From the NCBI GenBank assembly GCA_020440915.1, contig JAGRNE010000006.1, positions 1 through 35,767 on the forward strand: a stretch of DNA of 35,767 nt, given 5' to 3'. This DNA is from Leptospiraceae bacterium (GTDB taxonomy: Bacteria; Spirochaetota; Leptospiria; Leptospirales; Leptonemataceae). Below are positions 14,600-22,791 of the stretch, piece after piece. The position numbers and the translations under genes are program-made. Below the pieces are notes generated by a model that was not told where the DNA came from, did no database searches, and saw nothing but the letters and a program-made list of their open reading frames with translations. Each line of letters opens with the position of its first letter. The first letter of the stretch is position 1.

Positions 14600-17011
14600 A
14601 TGGTAACTCGCCCCGGACGTTTCTTAACTTACATTACCGTTCTAACGCTTATCATAGGCGCGATATGCGTGCCAACCTCCCTCTTCGCGGATAGCGGTGT
14701 GGCCGCTTTTTCCCATGCAGAGGCGGACATTCTCTGGGTGCTAATTGCTACCGCTCTTGTGCTTTTTATGCAGGCCGGATTCTTGATGCTGGAAACTGGA
14801 ATGGTGCGCGCCAAGAATACCATCAATGTAGCTTTCAAGAACCTGTTCGACTTCTTCGTCGGCGTCGTAGCATTCTTCTTCGTAGGTTACGGAATCATGT
14901 TCGGCACCAGCTTCGAAGGCTGGATAGGCTCCGACGCTTTTCTTCTCAGAGGAGTAACGGCTCCGGATAAGCTGGCCTTCTTCCTTTTTCAAGCAACATT
15001 CCTGGGCACCGCAGCCACCATTGTCTCGGGAGCCGTGGCCGAGCGCATGCGCTTCTCTGCCTATATGCTCATTTCCCTTTTTGCTTCTATATGGATCTAT
15101 CCAGTTTTTGGGCACTGGGCCTGGGGTGGCGGTTGGCTTAGCGAAAAGGGATTCATAGACTTTGCCGGAAGCACGGTTGTGCATTCTACCGGCGGCTGGA
15201 TCGCTCTGGCCGCCATTATCATGCTTGGACCTCGTCGGGATAAATTCGACGAGAAAGGCCGCCCCCGAAAAATCACGGGACACAACCTGCCTGCAGCCGC
15301 TCTGGGCACTTTCATTCTTACTTTTGGATGGCTGGGCTTCAACGGTGGAAGCACCCTTGCCTACACGGATAAGATCCCCCTGATCCTGGTGAACACTATT
15401 GTGGCGGCCTCCGGAGGGGCCATGGCGGCCATGCTCTTCAGCTGGATTCGATATCGCGCGCCGGCCGTGGAGGATGGAATCAACGGAATCCTGGGCGGAC
15501 TGGTGGCCATCACTGCCGGCTGCCATATGGTAAGTCCTGATATTGCGCTGATCATCGGACTCGTGGCAGGTATTATCGGAGCCTGGTTTGTGAGCGTGCT
15601 TGAGAAATTCTTTCGCCTGGATGATGTGGTGGGCGCTTTCACTGTGCATAGCCTCTGCGGGGTCTGGGGCACCGTGGCCCTGGCTTTTCTGGGCAATTCC
15701 GCAGATTTCGCCACGGTGGACGGCCAGCAACTGGATCGCATGCAGCAGATTCTTGTTCAACTCTGGGGAATCGGCACCAATACTCTCTGGGCCTTTGGTC
15801 TGGCCCTGCTCTTTTTCTGGATCCTCAAGCGAATCAGTCCTTTGCGGGTGAGCGCTGAAGAAGAGGACAACGGACTAAACTTTTCCGAGCACAACGCTCG
15901 CACAAACTGGTTAGATTTGATCCGCTCCATGGATTCCATGGCCCGGGGGGAAGGGGATCTGAGCACACGTCTGGAAGTGGAGCCAGCAACGCCGGAAGGC
16001 GCCATCGCGGAGGTGTTCAATCGCATCCAGCAGAGGATGGAAGACATTATCTTACAAATCAATCGTAGCGTGGATGGAATGGAATCGGCCTCCGGGCAAA
16101 TGAATAGCGTATCGCTGGAAATCAACTCCACTGTGGAAGAGCAATCTGCACAACTGGAAGAGATTAACGCTCTTATGGAATTGATCAGCAAAGCTGTGGA
16201 TGGTGTGGCAGACTTCACCGAGAAGCAAAAGACGCTCTCCACGCAGGTGGAAGGACTGGTTACCAGAACGGGAGAGCAGGCAGGTCAACTTCATCAGCGC
16301 ATAGACCAGGCTGCGGAACGCGCCAGCACCGGGCGACAGCAGGCCAGCACCGGGCAAAAAGCGCTTATGGAACTATCCCACGGAATGCAAGGTATTGAAC
16401 AGGGAGCCGGCCAGGTTCTGAGTATTGTCCAGACTCTACAGAAGATCTCCGAGAAGCTTTCGCTTCTCTCCATTAATGCCAGCATCGAAGCCGCCCGGTC
16501 CGGACGCGAAGGCGAAGGGTTTGCCGTGGTGGCGGGCGAAATCAGCAATCTGGCGGACTTTACTGCGGCGCGGACCAAAGAGGCACAAAGCCACATCGGC
16601 GAAATGCAGAAATGGGTGAAGGCGGGAAGCGAAGGGATATCCAATACCAATCGCGCTTTTCAGACCATCGCCTTCGAAGTCACACACATTGACGAAGAAT
16701 TAAGGCAGATCCGGGACATTAGCGAGCAGCAAAGTGAAAGGGGAAAACGAATTCCCATTCTTATGGAAGAGCTGGATTCCATGGCCCAGTCTATTGGCGA
16801 AGACGTAAAGGCAAGAGCTGAACAGATCGCCGAGATCTATCATTCTGTATCTGAGCTCAGCGACTCTCTGGCCGCCATAAGCGGTCGAACGGAAGATCTG
16901 CAAAAAACAGGTCAGGAATTGCACGACACTGCAAAAGGTCTTCAAAAGCTTACTGTGCGATTTCGTCTGGGCAGATCGCAGGAACTGGATTTCTTGCCCG
17001 GCCCGGCCTAA
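14600..17011 (+). CDS. Ammonium transporter (Amt) fused to HAMP-like and chemoreceptor signalling domains
   Basis: An 803-residue fusion. Residues 1-31 look like a signal peptide. Residues about 40-412 are a complete Amt/Rh channel with 11 membrane segments: FQATFLGTAATIVSGAVAERMRF (membrane entry region), Asp187 (FIDFAGSTVVH), and the conserved pore histidines His195 and His350 (TVHSLCGVWGT), matching Asp160, His168 and His318 of AmtB. Residues about 437-482 resemble a HAMP linker (MARGEGDLSTRL, then EVFNRIQQRM). Residues 483-785 are a long coiled coil with the methyl-accepting-protein hairpin tip at about 615-652 (SINASIEAARSG, GFAVVAGEISNLA), which binds CheA/CheW. No CheR-tether pentapeptide is present at the C-terminus. 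It should report ammonium to the chemotaxis array, by transport or by occupancy. No glnK/glnB is adjacent, unlike ordinary amt operons. Its stop overlaps the stop of the convergent next gene. Confidence 0.93.
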   Translation: MVTRPGRFLTYITVLTLIIGAICVPTSLFADSGVAAFSHAEADILWVLIATALVLFMQAGFLMLETGMVRAKNTINVAFKNLFDFFVGVVAFFFVGYGIMFGTSFEGWIGSDAFLLRGVTAPDKLAFFLFQATFLGTAATIVSGAVAERMRFSAYMLISLFASIWIYPVFGHWAWGGGWLSEKGFIDFAGSTVVHSTGGWIALAAIIMLGPRRDKFDEKGRPRKITGHNLPAAALGTFILTFGWLGFNGGSTLAYTDKIPLILVNTIVAASGGAMAAMLFSWIRYRAPAVEDGINGILGGLVAITAGCHMVSPDIALIIGLVAGIIGAWFVSVLEKFFRLDDVVGAFTVHSLCGVWGTVALAFLGNSADFATVDGQQLDRMQQILVQLWGIGTNTLWAFGLALLFFWILKRISPLRVSAEEEDNGLNFSEHNARTNWLDLIRSMDSMARGEGDLSTRLEVEPATPEGAIAEVFNRIQQRMEDIILQINRSVDGMESASGQMNSVSLEINSTVEEQSAQLEEINALMELISKAVDGVADFTEKQKTLSTQVEGLVTRTGEQAGQLHQRIDQAAERASTGRQQASTGQKALMELSHGMQGIEQGAGQVLSIVQTLQKISEKLSLLSINASIEAARSGREGEGFAVVAGEISNLADFTAARTKEAQSHIGEMQKWVKAGSEGISNTNRAFQTIAFEVTHIDEELRQIRDISEQQSERGKRIPILMEELDSMAQSIGEDVKARAEQIAEIYHSVSELSDSLAAISGRTEDLQKTGQELHDTAKGLQKLTVRFRLGRSQELDFLPGPA

Positions 17012-17598
17012 CCCCAGAGTCGGAGACTGTAGCCTTTCTCGGCGCCGTTTCTGCTACTACCCATATCCGCTCCCTGGAATGGCTCATTTCGTCGGTATTC
17101 TATGGACGCCTGGCGTGCCAGGCTTTGCAGTTCTCCTGCCTGCTGCGCCACTCCCATGTCCGGACCGCTGGGATCCCCGGGTGCCGTAGCCGCCCTTTGA
17201 ATCTGATTGGCCCGGGCCCGGTTTTCATCGGCTTCCGCCACCGAGCTGGTATCGATGCGAACATGCCCGCCAATGGCATAGGGCTTTCCATCGGGCCCGA
17301 TGGCGTATTCGTATTTTGGGCCGCCTTTGGCCAGGGTTCCGGCAGCAGCCAAATGCTTCTGCTCGTGTAACCGCACTTCCCTATCTCTGGCCTGCAGCTC
17401 TTCCAGGATTTTCTGTTCTTGTTGCGAAAGCGCCGTACGGCCATCGCTGGAGCCCGGGCCGCCGCCGGACTGATCTTTTTGCACCCTTCCCTGTTGCCAG
17501 GAGTCACGAGCATTGCGGGTAATGACCGTACCGTTGGACATGATGCCCAGTAGATCCCGATTCGGATCCGCAATGATTCTGGATATCGCAGGACTCAT
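17008..17598 (-). CDS. SprA-related putative metalloprotease (HExxH)
   Basis: A 196-residue protein of the SprA-related type (PF12118-like). The core is EVRLHEQKHLAAAG (74-87), containing the zinc-protease motif H78-EQK-H82, followed by YEYAIGPDGKPYAIGGHVRIDTS and a block ending with QIQRAATAPGDPSGPDMGVAQQA, a run characteristic of the family. The N-terminal 60 residues are Gly/Ser/Gln rich and probably disordered. No signal peptide is seen. No substrate is known. A third zinc ligand is not obvious, so enzyme activity is inferred. Its stop codon overlaps that of the Amt fusion by four bases (17008-17011, CTAA read both ways). The 218-bp gap to the divergent SET gene must hold both promoters; TTGACT at 17685-17690 could be a -35 for the SET gene. 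Confidence 0.8.
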   Translation of the reverse strand: MSPAISRIIADPNRDLLGIMSNGTVITRNARDSWQQGRVQKDQSGGGPGSSDGRTALSQQEQKILEELQARDREVRLHEQKHLAAAGTLAKGGPKYEYAIGPDGKPYAIGGHVRIDTSSVAEADENRARANQIQRAATAPGDPSGPDMGVAQQAGELQSLARQASIEYRRNEPFQGADMGSSRNGAEKGYSLRLWG

Positions 17599-17816
17599 TT
17601 TTCTGATCTCTCAGTCCCCCTCCAGGGGCCTTCGCTTCTGGAATCGGAAAATGAGGCCCCGGACTTAACGGGCCGAAGAAAATGTTGACTGGCCCCGGGC
17701 TCTTTGCTGGATACCTGATTTTCGCAGTGTAGCAGCGCTTTCGCCCTCCCCGACGCTGGTAATCCGGTCCTGCGATCGGCAGCGAGGAAAGGCGTCCTGC
17801 CACCAAGAGGAACAGA

Positions 17817-18260
17817 ATGCTAATGGTTCGCACGTATATCGAAAAAAGCTCCATCCATGGCATGGGACTTTTTGCCGATGAGTTCATTCCTGCAGGCGCG
17901 GTAATCTGGCAGCTAATGCCTGGTTTCGATTCCATTATAGCGGAAACGGAAATCCAGGGTCTGCCGCCGGTGGTCCGGGATTATGTGGATCGGTTCGGAT
18001 ATCTGAATCCGGAAATCAAGGGTTACGTCCTTTGCGCGGACGATGCCCGGTTTTTCAATCATTCCGACGAGCCGAACACTGTATCGTTGAGCCAGGAGGT
18101 TACGGTAGCCCTTCAGGATATTCAGAAGGGCCAGGAGTTGACCTGCAACTATTTTGAATTCGACGCCACTGCAGAAAACCACTTCAGCCGCGAACAGCGA
18201 ATGGCTTTGCCGCAAACCCGCAGCGCCGTAGCGGCCCCTCTGGGACGGGAGGCATCCTGA
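17817..18260 (+). CDS. SET-domain protein (putative protein-lysine methyltransferase)
   Basis: A 147-residue compact SET domain: SSIHGMGLFADEFIPAGAVIW (11-31) is the SAM-binding start, ARFFNHSDEPNT (77-88) is the NHSxxPN core, and ELTCNYFEFD (107-116) supplies the active-site Tyr112. Such small bacterial SET proteins may methylate lysines of host or own proteins; the target is unknown. The pre-SET and zinc-binding post-SET parts of eukaryotic enzymes are missing, as usual for bacteria. AGAGG at 17806-17810 lies six bases before the first ATG, which is preferred over the second ATG two codons later. The next gene converges after nine bases. Confidence 0.85.
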   Translation: MLMVRTYIEKSSIHGMGLFADEFIPAGAVIWQLMPGFDSIIAETEIQGLPPVVRDYVDRFGYLNPEIKGYVLCADDARFFNHSDEPNTVSLSQEVTVALQDIQKGQELTCNYFEFDATAENHFSREQRMALPQTRSAVAAPLGREAS

Positions 18261-18269
18261 GATTCTGGA

Positions 18270-19523
18270 TCAGGGCTGGTCGTTTTCGGCTTTGAAGCGA
18301 GCTGTTACAGGCTGCATGGCGGCTGGGGTGAGGGAATTGCGGGCCAGTAAATCCACGTAACGTGCAGAAAGCACCGTCACCCGATACCGATAGCCGCCCA
18401 GCGCTTCCGAATGATAGGATACCGGATTGGCCAGTTGCACAACCACCGACCGGTCCTCTGGATAAACGCAAATCTCGGAAAAGGTTCCATTCCAGAGGCC
18501 GCTGTGAAAGAAAGAACGAACCCTTCCGTTCCTGGCCTCCACGCGAAAGCCATGAGCATAGTATTCCATATGCTCGGAAATTGGCATAAAAGCCGGGGGC
18601 TGAAGCATTTCCTGGATGGATTCCGGACGTAGAATCCGGGCTTCTTCCAGAGTCCCTCCATTCAGAAGCATACGACCAAATCGCGAAAGATCGTGCACAC
18701 TGGAAGAAATCCCGGAGGATCCTTTAATGCCCGGGCTGGCCGATGTTTCTCTCATGTTCAGAGGTTCGAATATGGCATGCTCCAGATAGTCCTGGTAGCT
18801 CATGCGGCTCACGTTCTCGATAATTGTAGCAAGATGCAGATAATTTCCGTTGGAGTACTGATGACGAATGCCCGGCGCGTAGGATGGTTGCGTGGAACCG
18901 TAGGAAATTCCTGAGGTATGCAGAAGAAGATCCCGTACGGTAATCTGACCAAATTCCCGTCGACTCACATGGACGCCGTAACGCGAGATGGATGCGTCCA
19001 AATCAATGAGACCGTCCTCTACCAGAGTCATGGTGGCCACAGCCGTAAAGGACTTTGTAAGAGAAGCGATGGGCTGGCTGCGATGCGCTTCCATACCCTG
19101 GTAGATTTTCACAGCCGGCTGCTGCTCCAGATATATTTCCACAGCAGCGCTGGGAACTATCTGATCGGAAACCGCGGACTCAACGTATCCTTTTAGATCC
19201 TGTTCCGCTCTAAGCGCTGCCCGGGACCGCTGAATACGCGCTTCGCGGGGGCCCTGCGTAAGTCGAATACGAGGCGGCGCGTATTCAACAGCCCGATCCG
19301 TGCGGGCCGGTGGAGGAACATCCAGTCCAACTTCCGGGAACAGATTATCCTCTGGAAACTGCAGTGATTCGGAGGCTTCCTTATAAGAGAAGAGCGATGC
19401 CATGGGCATGGGCACGATCAGAAGCAGGGCAAGGGTTACCCTGTGCCAGAGCTTCTTCTTCAGCTCCCGGCTCATCAATGGAGTGCGAGGCGCCGCGCTC
19501 TCATAGGGAGACGTTCGGGCCAT
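18270..19523 (-). CDS. Serine hydrolase of the beta-lactamase/PBP-like (class C fold) family
   Basis: A 417-residue serine hydrolase from the preferred start. A basic N-terminus with one hydrophobic segment (about residues 26-46) makes it membrane-anchored or exported. A Pro/Arg-rich linker follows, then the catalytic domain: SxxK as S154-LT-K157, YxN as Y223-SN (QYSNGNY), and HSG (340-342) in place of KTG. This order matches the AmpC/DD-peptidase/esterase superfamily. HTSGISYG (about 202-209) is another family landmark. The physiological substrate cannot be told; antibiotic resistance should not be assumed. ATG 19523 has AAAGGGA six bases upstream and is preferred over in-frame Met codons at 19544 and 19556. 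Confidence 0.85.
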   Translation of the reverse strand: MARTSPYESAAPRTPLMSRELKKKLWHRVTLALLLIVPMPMASLFSYKEASESLQFPEDNLFPEVGLDVPPPARTDRAVEYAPPRIRLTQGPREARIQRSRAALRAEQDLKGYVESAVSDQIVPSAAVEIYLEQQPAVKIYQGMEAHRSQPIASLTKSFTAVATMTLVEDGLIDLDASISRYGVHVSRREFGQITVRDLLLHTSGISYGSTQPSYAPGIRHQYSNGNYLHLATIIENVSRMSYQDYLEHAIFEPLNMRETSASPGIKGSSGISSSVHDLSRFGRMLLNGGTLEEARILRPESIQEMLQPPAFMPISEHMEYYAHGFRVEARNGRVRSFFHSGLWNGTFSEICVYPEDRSVVVQLANPVSYHSEALGGYRYRVTVLSARYVDLLARNSLTPAAMQPVTARFKAENDQP

Positions 19524-19907
19524 TCGATTTCCCTTTGCATCCATAATCAATGGCATAACCCTCTATTGATCGGCTTTCTGGAGGCAATTTTCCATAAAAT
19601 CCTCTAGATTGGGCCAAATGAAGTGTCCAAAGTACCCTATCAATCGTTTTTTGCGGTGCACTGCTCCAGGAAAGCCCCGGCCGCCTGTAGGGCCCGCCAG
19701 AGCCTGTAGCATGGAACATGCTTCTTTGTCAATTTCAATCCCATCATCGCTGCCCTATGGGCCTCCGATTCCTGGCGTTGAAGGAATCCATCGTCCGGAC
19801 GGGGGTGTCCTCCTCTCCCTATCCGAAGAATATCCAGGGTGGAGGACCAGGGGGGAATCCCTGGGCTTTCGAACCATGCCCGGGGCTTCTTTTCGGGGCG
19901 GCTTTCA

Positions 19908-20036
19908 GATTATGTCGCATTTGGAATCGGAGCAGGCACCCCGGTGCGGATGAGGATTCCGGATTATGTCACATTTCCGCGCTGCTGGATTATGTCTCTT
20001 CGTGGGCCCTCGTCGGCGGGATTATGTCGCTTAAAT
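19908..20036 (+). repeat. Cluster A: four direct copies of the ATTATGTC repeat
   Basis: Cores start at 19909, 19963, 19989 and 20021. The contexts are GATTATGTCGCATTTGG, GGATTATGTCACATTT, GGATTATGTCTCTT and GGATTATGTCGCTTAAAT. Spacings are 54, 26 and 32 bases. Consensus is about GGATTATGTCNCATT. Confidence 0.75.
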
Positions 20037-20314
20037 CGTTCCTGGCCGGTATCCGCCGACTGCGCACGATACTTCCAACTCCAGGGTCGTCTTTGGGCCT
20101 TTCCCGGCTCCGTCCCGAGAAAAGCCTTCATACCGCCCAATGTCGGGTAGAATCTGGGGACTTCTGCCTGGACCAGCTGGCCTGACCGGCGTCCGACGGA
20201 GCCCGAACCCTGAGAATTCCTCTGCACCGGCTGGCCCGGCCCTCTTCTTGATCGGATTTCGAACGGACCTTGCGATGGCCGCCGCAATTCCGCGCGTCCA
20301 GGGGGGAAAGGAAA

Positions 20315-20341
20315 GAGACATAAGATAGAGACATAATACAA
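20315..20341 (-). repeat. Cluster B: two inverted copies of the repeat
   Basis: On the minus strand the segment reads TATTATGTCTCT then CTTATGTCTCTT (forward GACATAAT at 20330-20337 and GACATAAG at 20317-20324), 13 bases apart. The TCTCT tail matches the third copy of cluster A, so clusters A and B can be viewed as opposing ends of an element of about 430 bp. Confidence 0.6.
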
Positions 20342-20361
20342 GGCTCCTGGCTGCTTTGCCT

Positions 20362-20505
20362 GGGATTATGTCACATTGAAGGCCATCGGAATTATGTCAT
20401 ATTCGCCGCATCCGAAACCGACCGGCATCCCCCGGGCTCCCGATGGTCTCGTGGGCAAGAATGGGCAACAATGGGATAGTAATTCCGGATTATGTCACAT
20501 TTATC
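20362..20505 (+). repeat. Cluster C: three further direct copies
   Basis: Cores start at 20365, 20391 and 20489. The first pair has the same 26-base spacing as the 19963/19989 pair of cluster A. The last copy, at 20487-20502, is identical to the one at 19961-19976 over GGATTATGTCACATTT and five preceding bases. Confidence 0.7.
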
Positions 20506-20658
20506 CCACGTTCCAAGGGTGCCGGGAGGTTTTTCCCCGGGCCTCGATCAGGATGGGACAGAGCGGTCGCGGATTTACGGAGGACTGCGAAAAGCCCACT
20601 TTCAGCAACGGAAGGAAAATGCAGAACAGGCCTTGACCGGAACCAGAAGTCCGGGAGC

Positions 20659-21207
20659 TCATTGCTGGCGCTTGCCTTGAATCCAGTTCTCTACTTCTCG
20701 CACTACCTTTTCTGCCACGACGCCAAAGCCATCCTGCTCATCTGATGAGAAGTTGCCCAGCACGTAGGAAGCGATTTCCCCCCTTTCCGGACGACCGACG
20801 CCTATGCGCACTCGGATAAAGTTCCCGTTACCCAGAACGGCCATAATGTCCCTCAAGCCATTATGCCCCTTGTGTCCTCCATCTTTCTTCAAACGGACCT
20901 CGCCAAAAGGGAGCTCCACTTCATCGTGCAGGACAATGATTTCGGCTGCAGAAATACCGGACGATGCCATGGCCTTCTGGAGGGGGCCCCCGGATCGATT
21001 CATGTAGGTCATAGGCTTAAACAGGATGAGCTTCGTGGAGAAAAGCTCCGTTTCGGCCATGTCCCCATCGTGTTTGGCTCTCCAGCTTACCGGCAACGAT
21101 AGCTGATCTGCGAATCGATCCAGAGCCAGAAAACCTGCATTGTGCCGGGTCCGGCTGTATTGATTGCCGGGATTACCCAGGCCAACGATCATCAATCGGG
21201 CAGACAT
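20659..21207 (-). CDS. pth: Peptidyl-tRNA hydrolase
   Basis: A 182-residue hydrolase that recycles peptidyl-tRNA released from stalled ribosomes. All family residues are visible: GLGNPGNQYSRTRHNAGF with the catalytic His in TRHN, FKPMTYMNRSGG, VLHDEVELPFG with the catalytic Asp, and KKDGGHKGHNGLRDI with the substrate Asn. The reading frame is open 25 codons further upstream but that would run into the divergent dnaX leader; ATG 21207 (MSARLMIVGLGNPG) is the natural start, with MIVGLG at 21192 as alternative. No Shine-Dalgarno is seen at either. It stands alone next to the repeat island. Confidence 0.95.
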   Translation of the reverse strand: MSARLMIVGLGNPGNQYSRTRHNAGFLALDRFADQLSLPVSWRAKHDGDMAETELFSTKLILFKPMTYMNRSGGPLQKAMASSGISAAEIIVLHDEVELPFGEVRLKKDGGHKGHNGLRDIMAVLGNGNFIRVRIGVGRPERGEIASYVLGNFSSDEQDGFGVVAEKVVREVENWIQGKRQQ

Positions 21208-21264
21208 GGAGCCAGAGGCCAGGTTGGACTTGACCCGAAAAGGAAAAAAAGGCGAGTCTACAAT

Positions 21265-22734
21265 ATGACCCGCCCTGCTCATCTGGTGCTGGCCCGAAAA
21301 TATCGTCCGCTGAAGTTTTCCGATGTCGTAGAACAGGCCACTGCTGTTCGCGCTTTGCAGAATGCCGCTCTAGAGGATCGAATCGGTTCGGCCTATCTTT
21401 TCTTTGGTCCTCGCGGAGTAGGGAAAACCACAATTGCCCGAATTCTGGCTCGAAGGATTAATTGCACCAACCCGCAGGAAGGAGAGCCCTGCAATGAATG
21501 TCTTTCCTGCAAATCCATCCTTGATGGCCGGTCCCTGGATGTTATCGAAATCGATGCGGCTTCAAACCGCAGAATCGAAGATGTGCGAGAACTTCGGGAG
21601 AACGTAAAGTTCCAGCCCATGAATAGCAAGCGAAAGGTGTACATCATCGATGAAGTACACATGCTCACTACAGAATCCTTTAACGCTTTGCTCAAGACGC
21701 TGGAAGAGCCACCCGAGCATGCCGCTTTCGTTCTCGCCACCACAGAACTAAACAAGGTTCCGGAAACCATACTCAGCCGATGTCAGGTATTTACTTTTCG
21801 CAAGGTTCCGCTGCACCGTGTGCAGGAGTACATGGCGCAAATCTGCAAGAAAGAAAATATTGAAGCAGAAAGCGATGCTCTGTTCTGGATTGCGCGAAAG
21901 GGCGACGGATCTGTGCGAGACAGCCTCAGCTTTCTTGAGCAGGCCATTAGTTTTTGCGGTACAAAGATCACCGCAGAAAAAGTGCGCGAATTGGCGGGCG
22001 TATATCCGCTGGAATTATTTTTGCAACTCACCGGATTGCTTCTGGATCCGGCCACTCCATCGCAGGATCTTGCCACTCCGGTTATGGAAATCTTTGACCA
22101 GGGCGGCGACCTGAATCGCTTTATCTGGGATTATCTGGATCATCTGCGCATCTTGCGCTACATTCGTTCAGGCGTTGAGGATTCGGATTTTCTTGGAATT
22201 CCCGGGAGCCAGATCCAGAACATCAAAACCGAGTCCGCCAACTTTGATCCGGCGCGAATCTCGCTAATCTTTGACGAAATACATAGCCTGCTTACCACTG
22301 CTTTCTTTCTCAAGCTTCGCAATTCCTATGAATCCAGAATCCTCATCGAAATGGAACTGTTGAAGATTCATGATCGCCTGAAAAAACCTTCTGTAAGCGC
22401 TCTCCTGAGCAAGATACAGAAGCTAAGCGTCAGTCTGGCCGGCCAGGATTCCAGACGAAGCGAGGATTTGCTTTCCGATATAACTGAAGACCCCCCTGCC
22501 CCCATCGGCGGACCTCCAGGGCAAGGGCCTCCGCGAAACTCGTCTGGTTCTGCCGGGGATACCGGGAAAGCCCCTCAGAGTTCCTCCGGACAGGAAGCCA
22601 GCAATCCGTCCGGCGATTTTCGCAGCGGCAAGGCAGGAGCCGGTCAAGATATTCCGATTGAAGATGAGCTGCAAAAGCAGTTTCTTGGAACCATGGTGGA
22701 CCCGGACTCTGTGCCAGAGGAGCCGCAAGAGTAA
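21265..22734 (+). CDS. dnaX: DNA polymerase III tau/gamma subunit
   Basis: A 489-residue clamp-loader ATPase. Walker A is GPRGVGKT (48-55), the zinc module is C67-x8-C76-xx-C79-xx-C82, Walker B is IIDEVHM (127-133) and the SRC motif is 171-173. Residues 180-375 form the lid and collar. The C-terminal part from about 395 is a short, Pro/Gly/Ser-rich tail, much smaller than the tau region of Escherichia coli. Start chosen at MTRPAHLVLARKYRP, which is where the family begins; AAGGCGAG precedes it. A longer frame from 21142 would overlap pth. A run of six A at 22381-22386 (codons 373-374) falls between the collar and tail, where a frameshift could give a gamma-like product (see findings). It leads the conserved dnaX-ybaB-recR operon. 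Confidence 0.95.
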   Translation: MTRPAHLVLARKYRPLKFSDVVEQATAVRALQNAALEDRIGSAYLFFGPRGVGKTTIARILARRINCTNPQEGEPCNECLSCKSILDGRSLDVIEIDAASNRRIEDVRELRENVKFQPMNSKRKVYIIDEVHMLTTESFNALLKTLEEPPEHAAFVLATTELNKVPETILSRCQVFTFRKVPLHRVQEYMAQICKKENIEAESDALFWIARKGDGSVRDSLSFLEQAISFCGTKITAEKVRELAGVYPLELFLQLTGLLLDPATPSQDLATPVMEIFDQGGDLNRFIWDYLDHLRILRYIRSGVEDSDFLGIPGSQIQNIKTESANFDPARISLIFDEIHSLLTTAFFLKLRNSYESRILIEMELLKIHDRLKKPSVSALLSKIQKLSVSLAGQDSRRSEDLLSDITEDPPAPIGGPPGQGPPRNSSGSAGDTGKAPQSSSGQEASNPSGDFRSGKAGAGQDIPIEDELQKQFLGTMVDPDSVPEEPQE

Positions 22735-22791
22735 GCACAGCTCTTTGTCCCTCGGCTTGCCCTGACTGAATCAGGAACCGGAGTTAGAATA

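Larger units (their letters stand above)
19524..20658. other. Gene-free 1.1-kb island with clustered short repeats
   Basis: No reading frame here has convincing protein composition; all are short, Pro/Arg/Gly-rich and overlap on both strands. The stretch 19524-19900 holds only the upstream region of the hydrolase gene. From 19908 to 20505 the core ATTATGTC occurs six more times after its first copy in forward orientation, plus once perfectly and once with a single change in reverse. One 8-mer is expected about 0.5 times per strand in the entire window, so the density is far above chance. The most economical reading is a decayed mobile element whose transposase-binding end repeats survive. Confidence 0.6.

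Noticed and set aside
14741-15760. Reverse frame of 339 codons opposite the Amt domain
   Set aside because: It mirrors the conserved Amt gene, has shadow-like composition (Gly/His/Ser/Lys rich) and no family features.
19961-19976. CRP/FNR binding site reading of the repeat
   Set aside because: TCACATTT resembles one CRP half-site, but the partner half TGTGA is missing in all copies; the element is not symmetric.
20128-20341. Small Arg/Pro-rich frames within the repeat island
   Set aside because: Similar frames are open on both strands because of high GC; none has a domain or ribosome site.
19908-20505. CRISPR array
   Set aside because: Repeat units are short (about 15 bp), spacings irregular (26, 32, 54, 98), orientations mixed and no cas genes are present.
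21142-21264. N-terminal extension of DnaX
   Set aside because: The extra 41 codons overlap the pth gene and have no family match; MTRPAHLVLARKYRP is the standard DnaX start and has an upstream AAGGCGAG.
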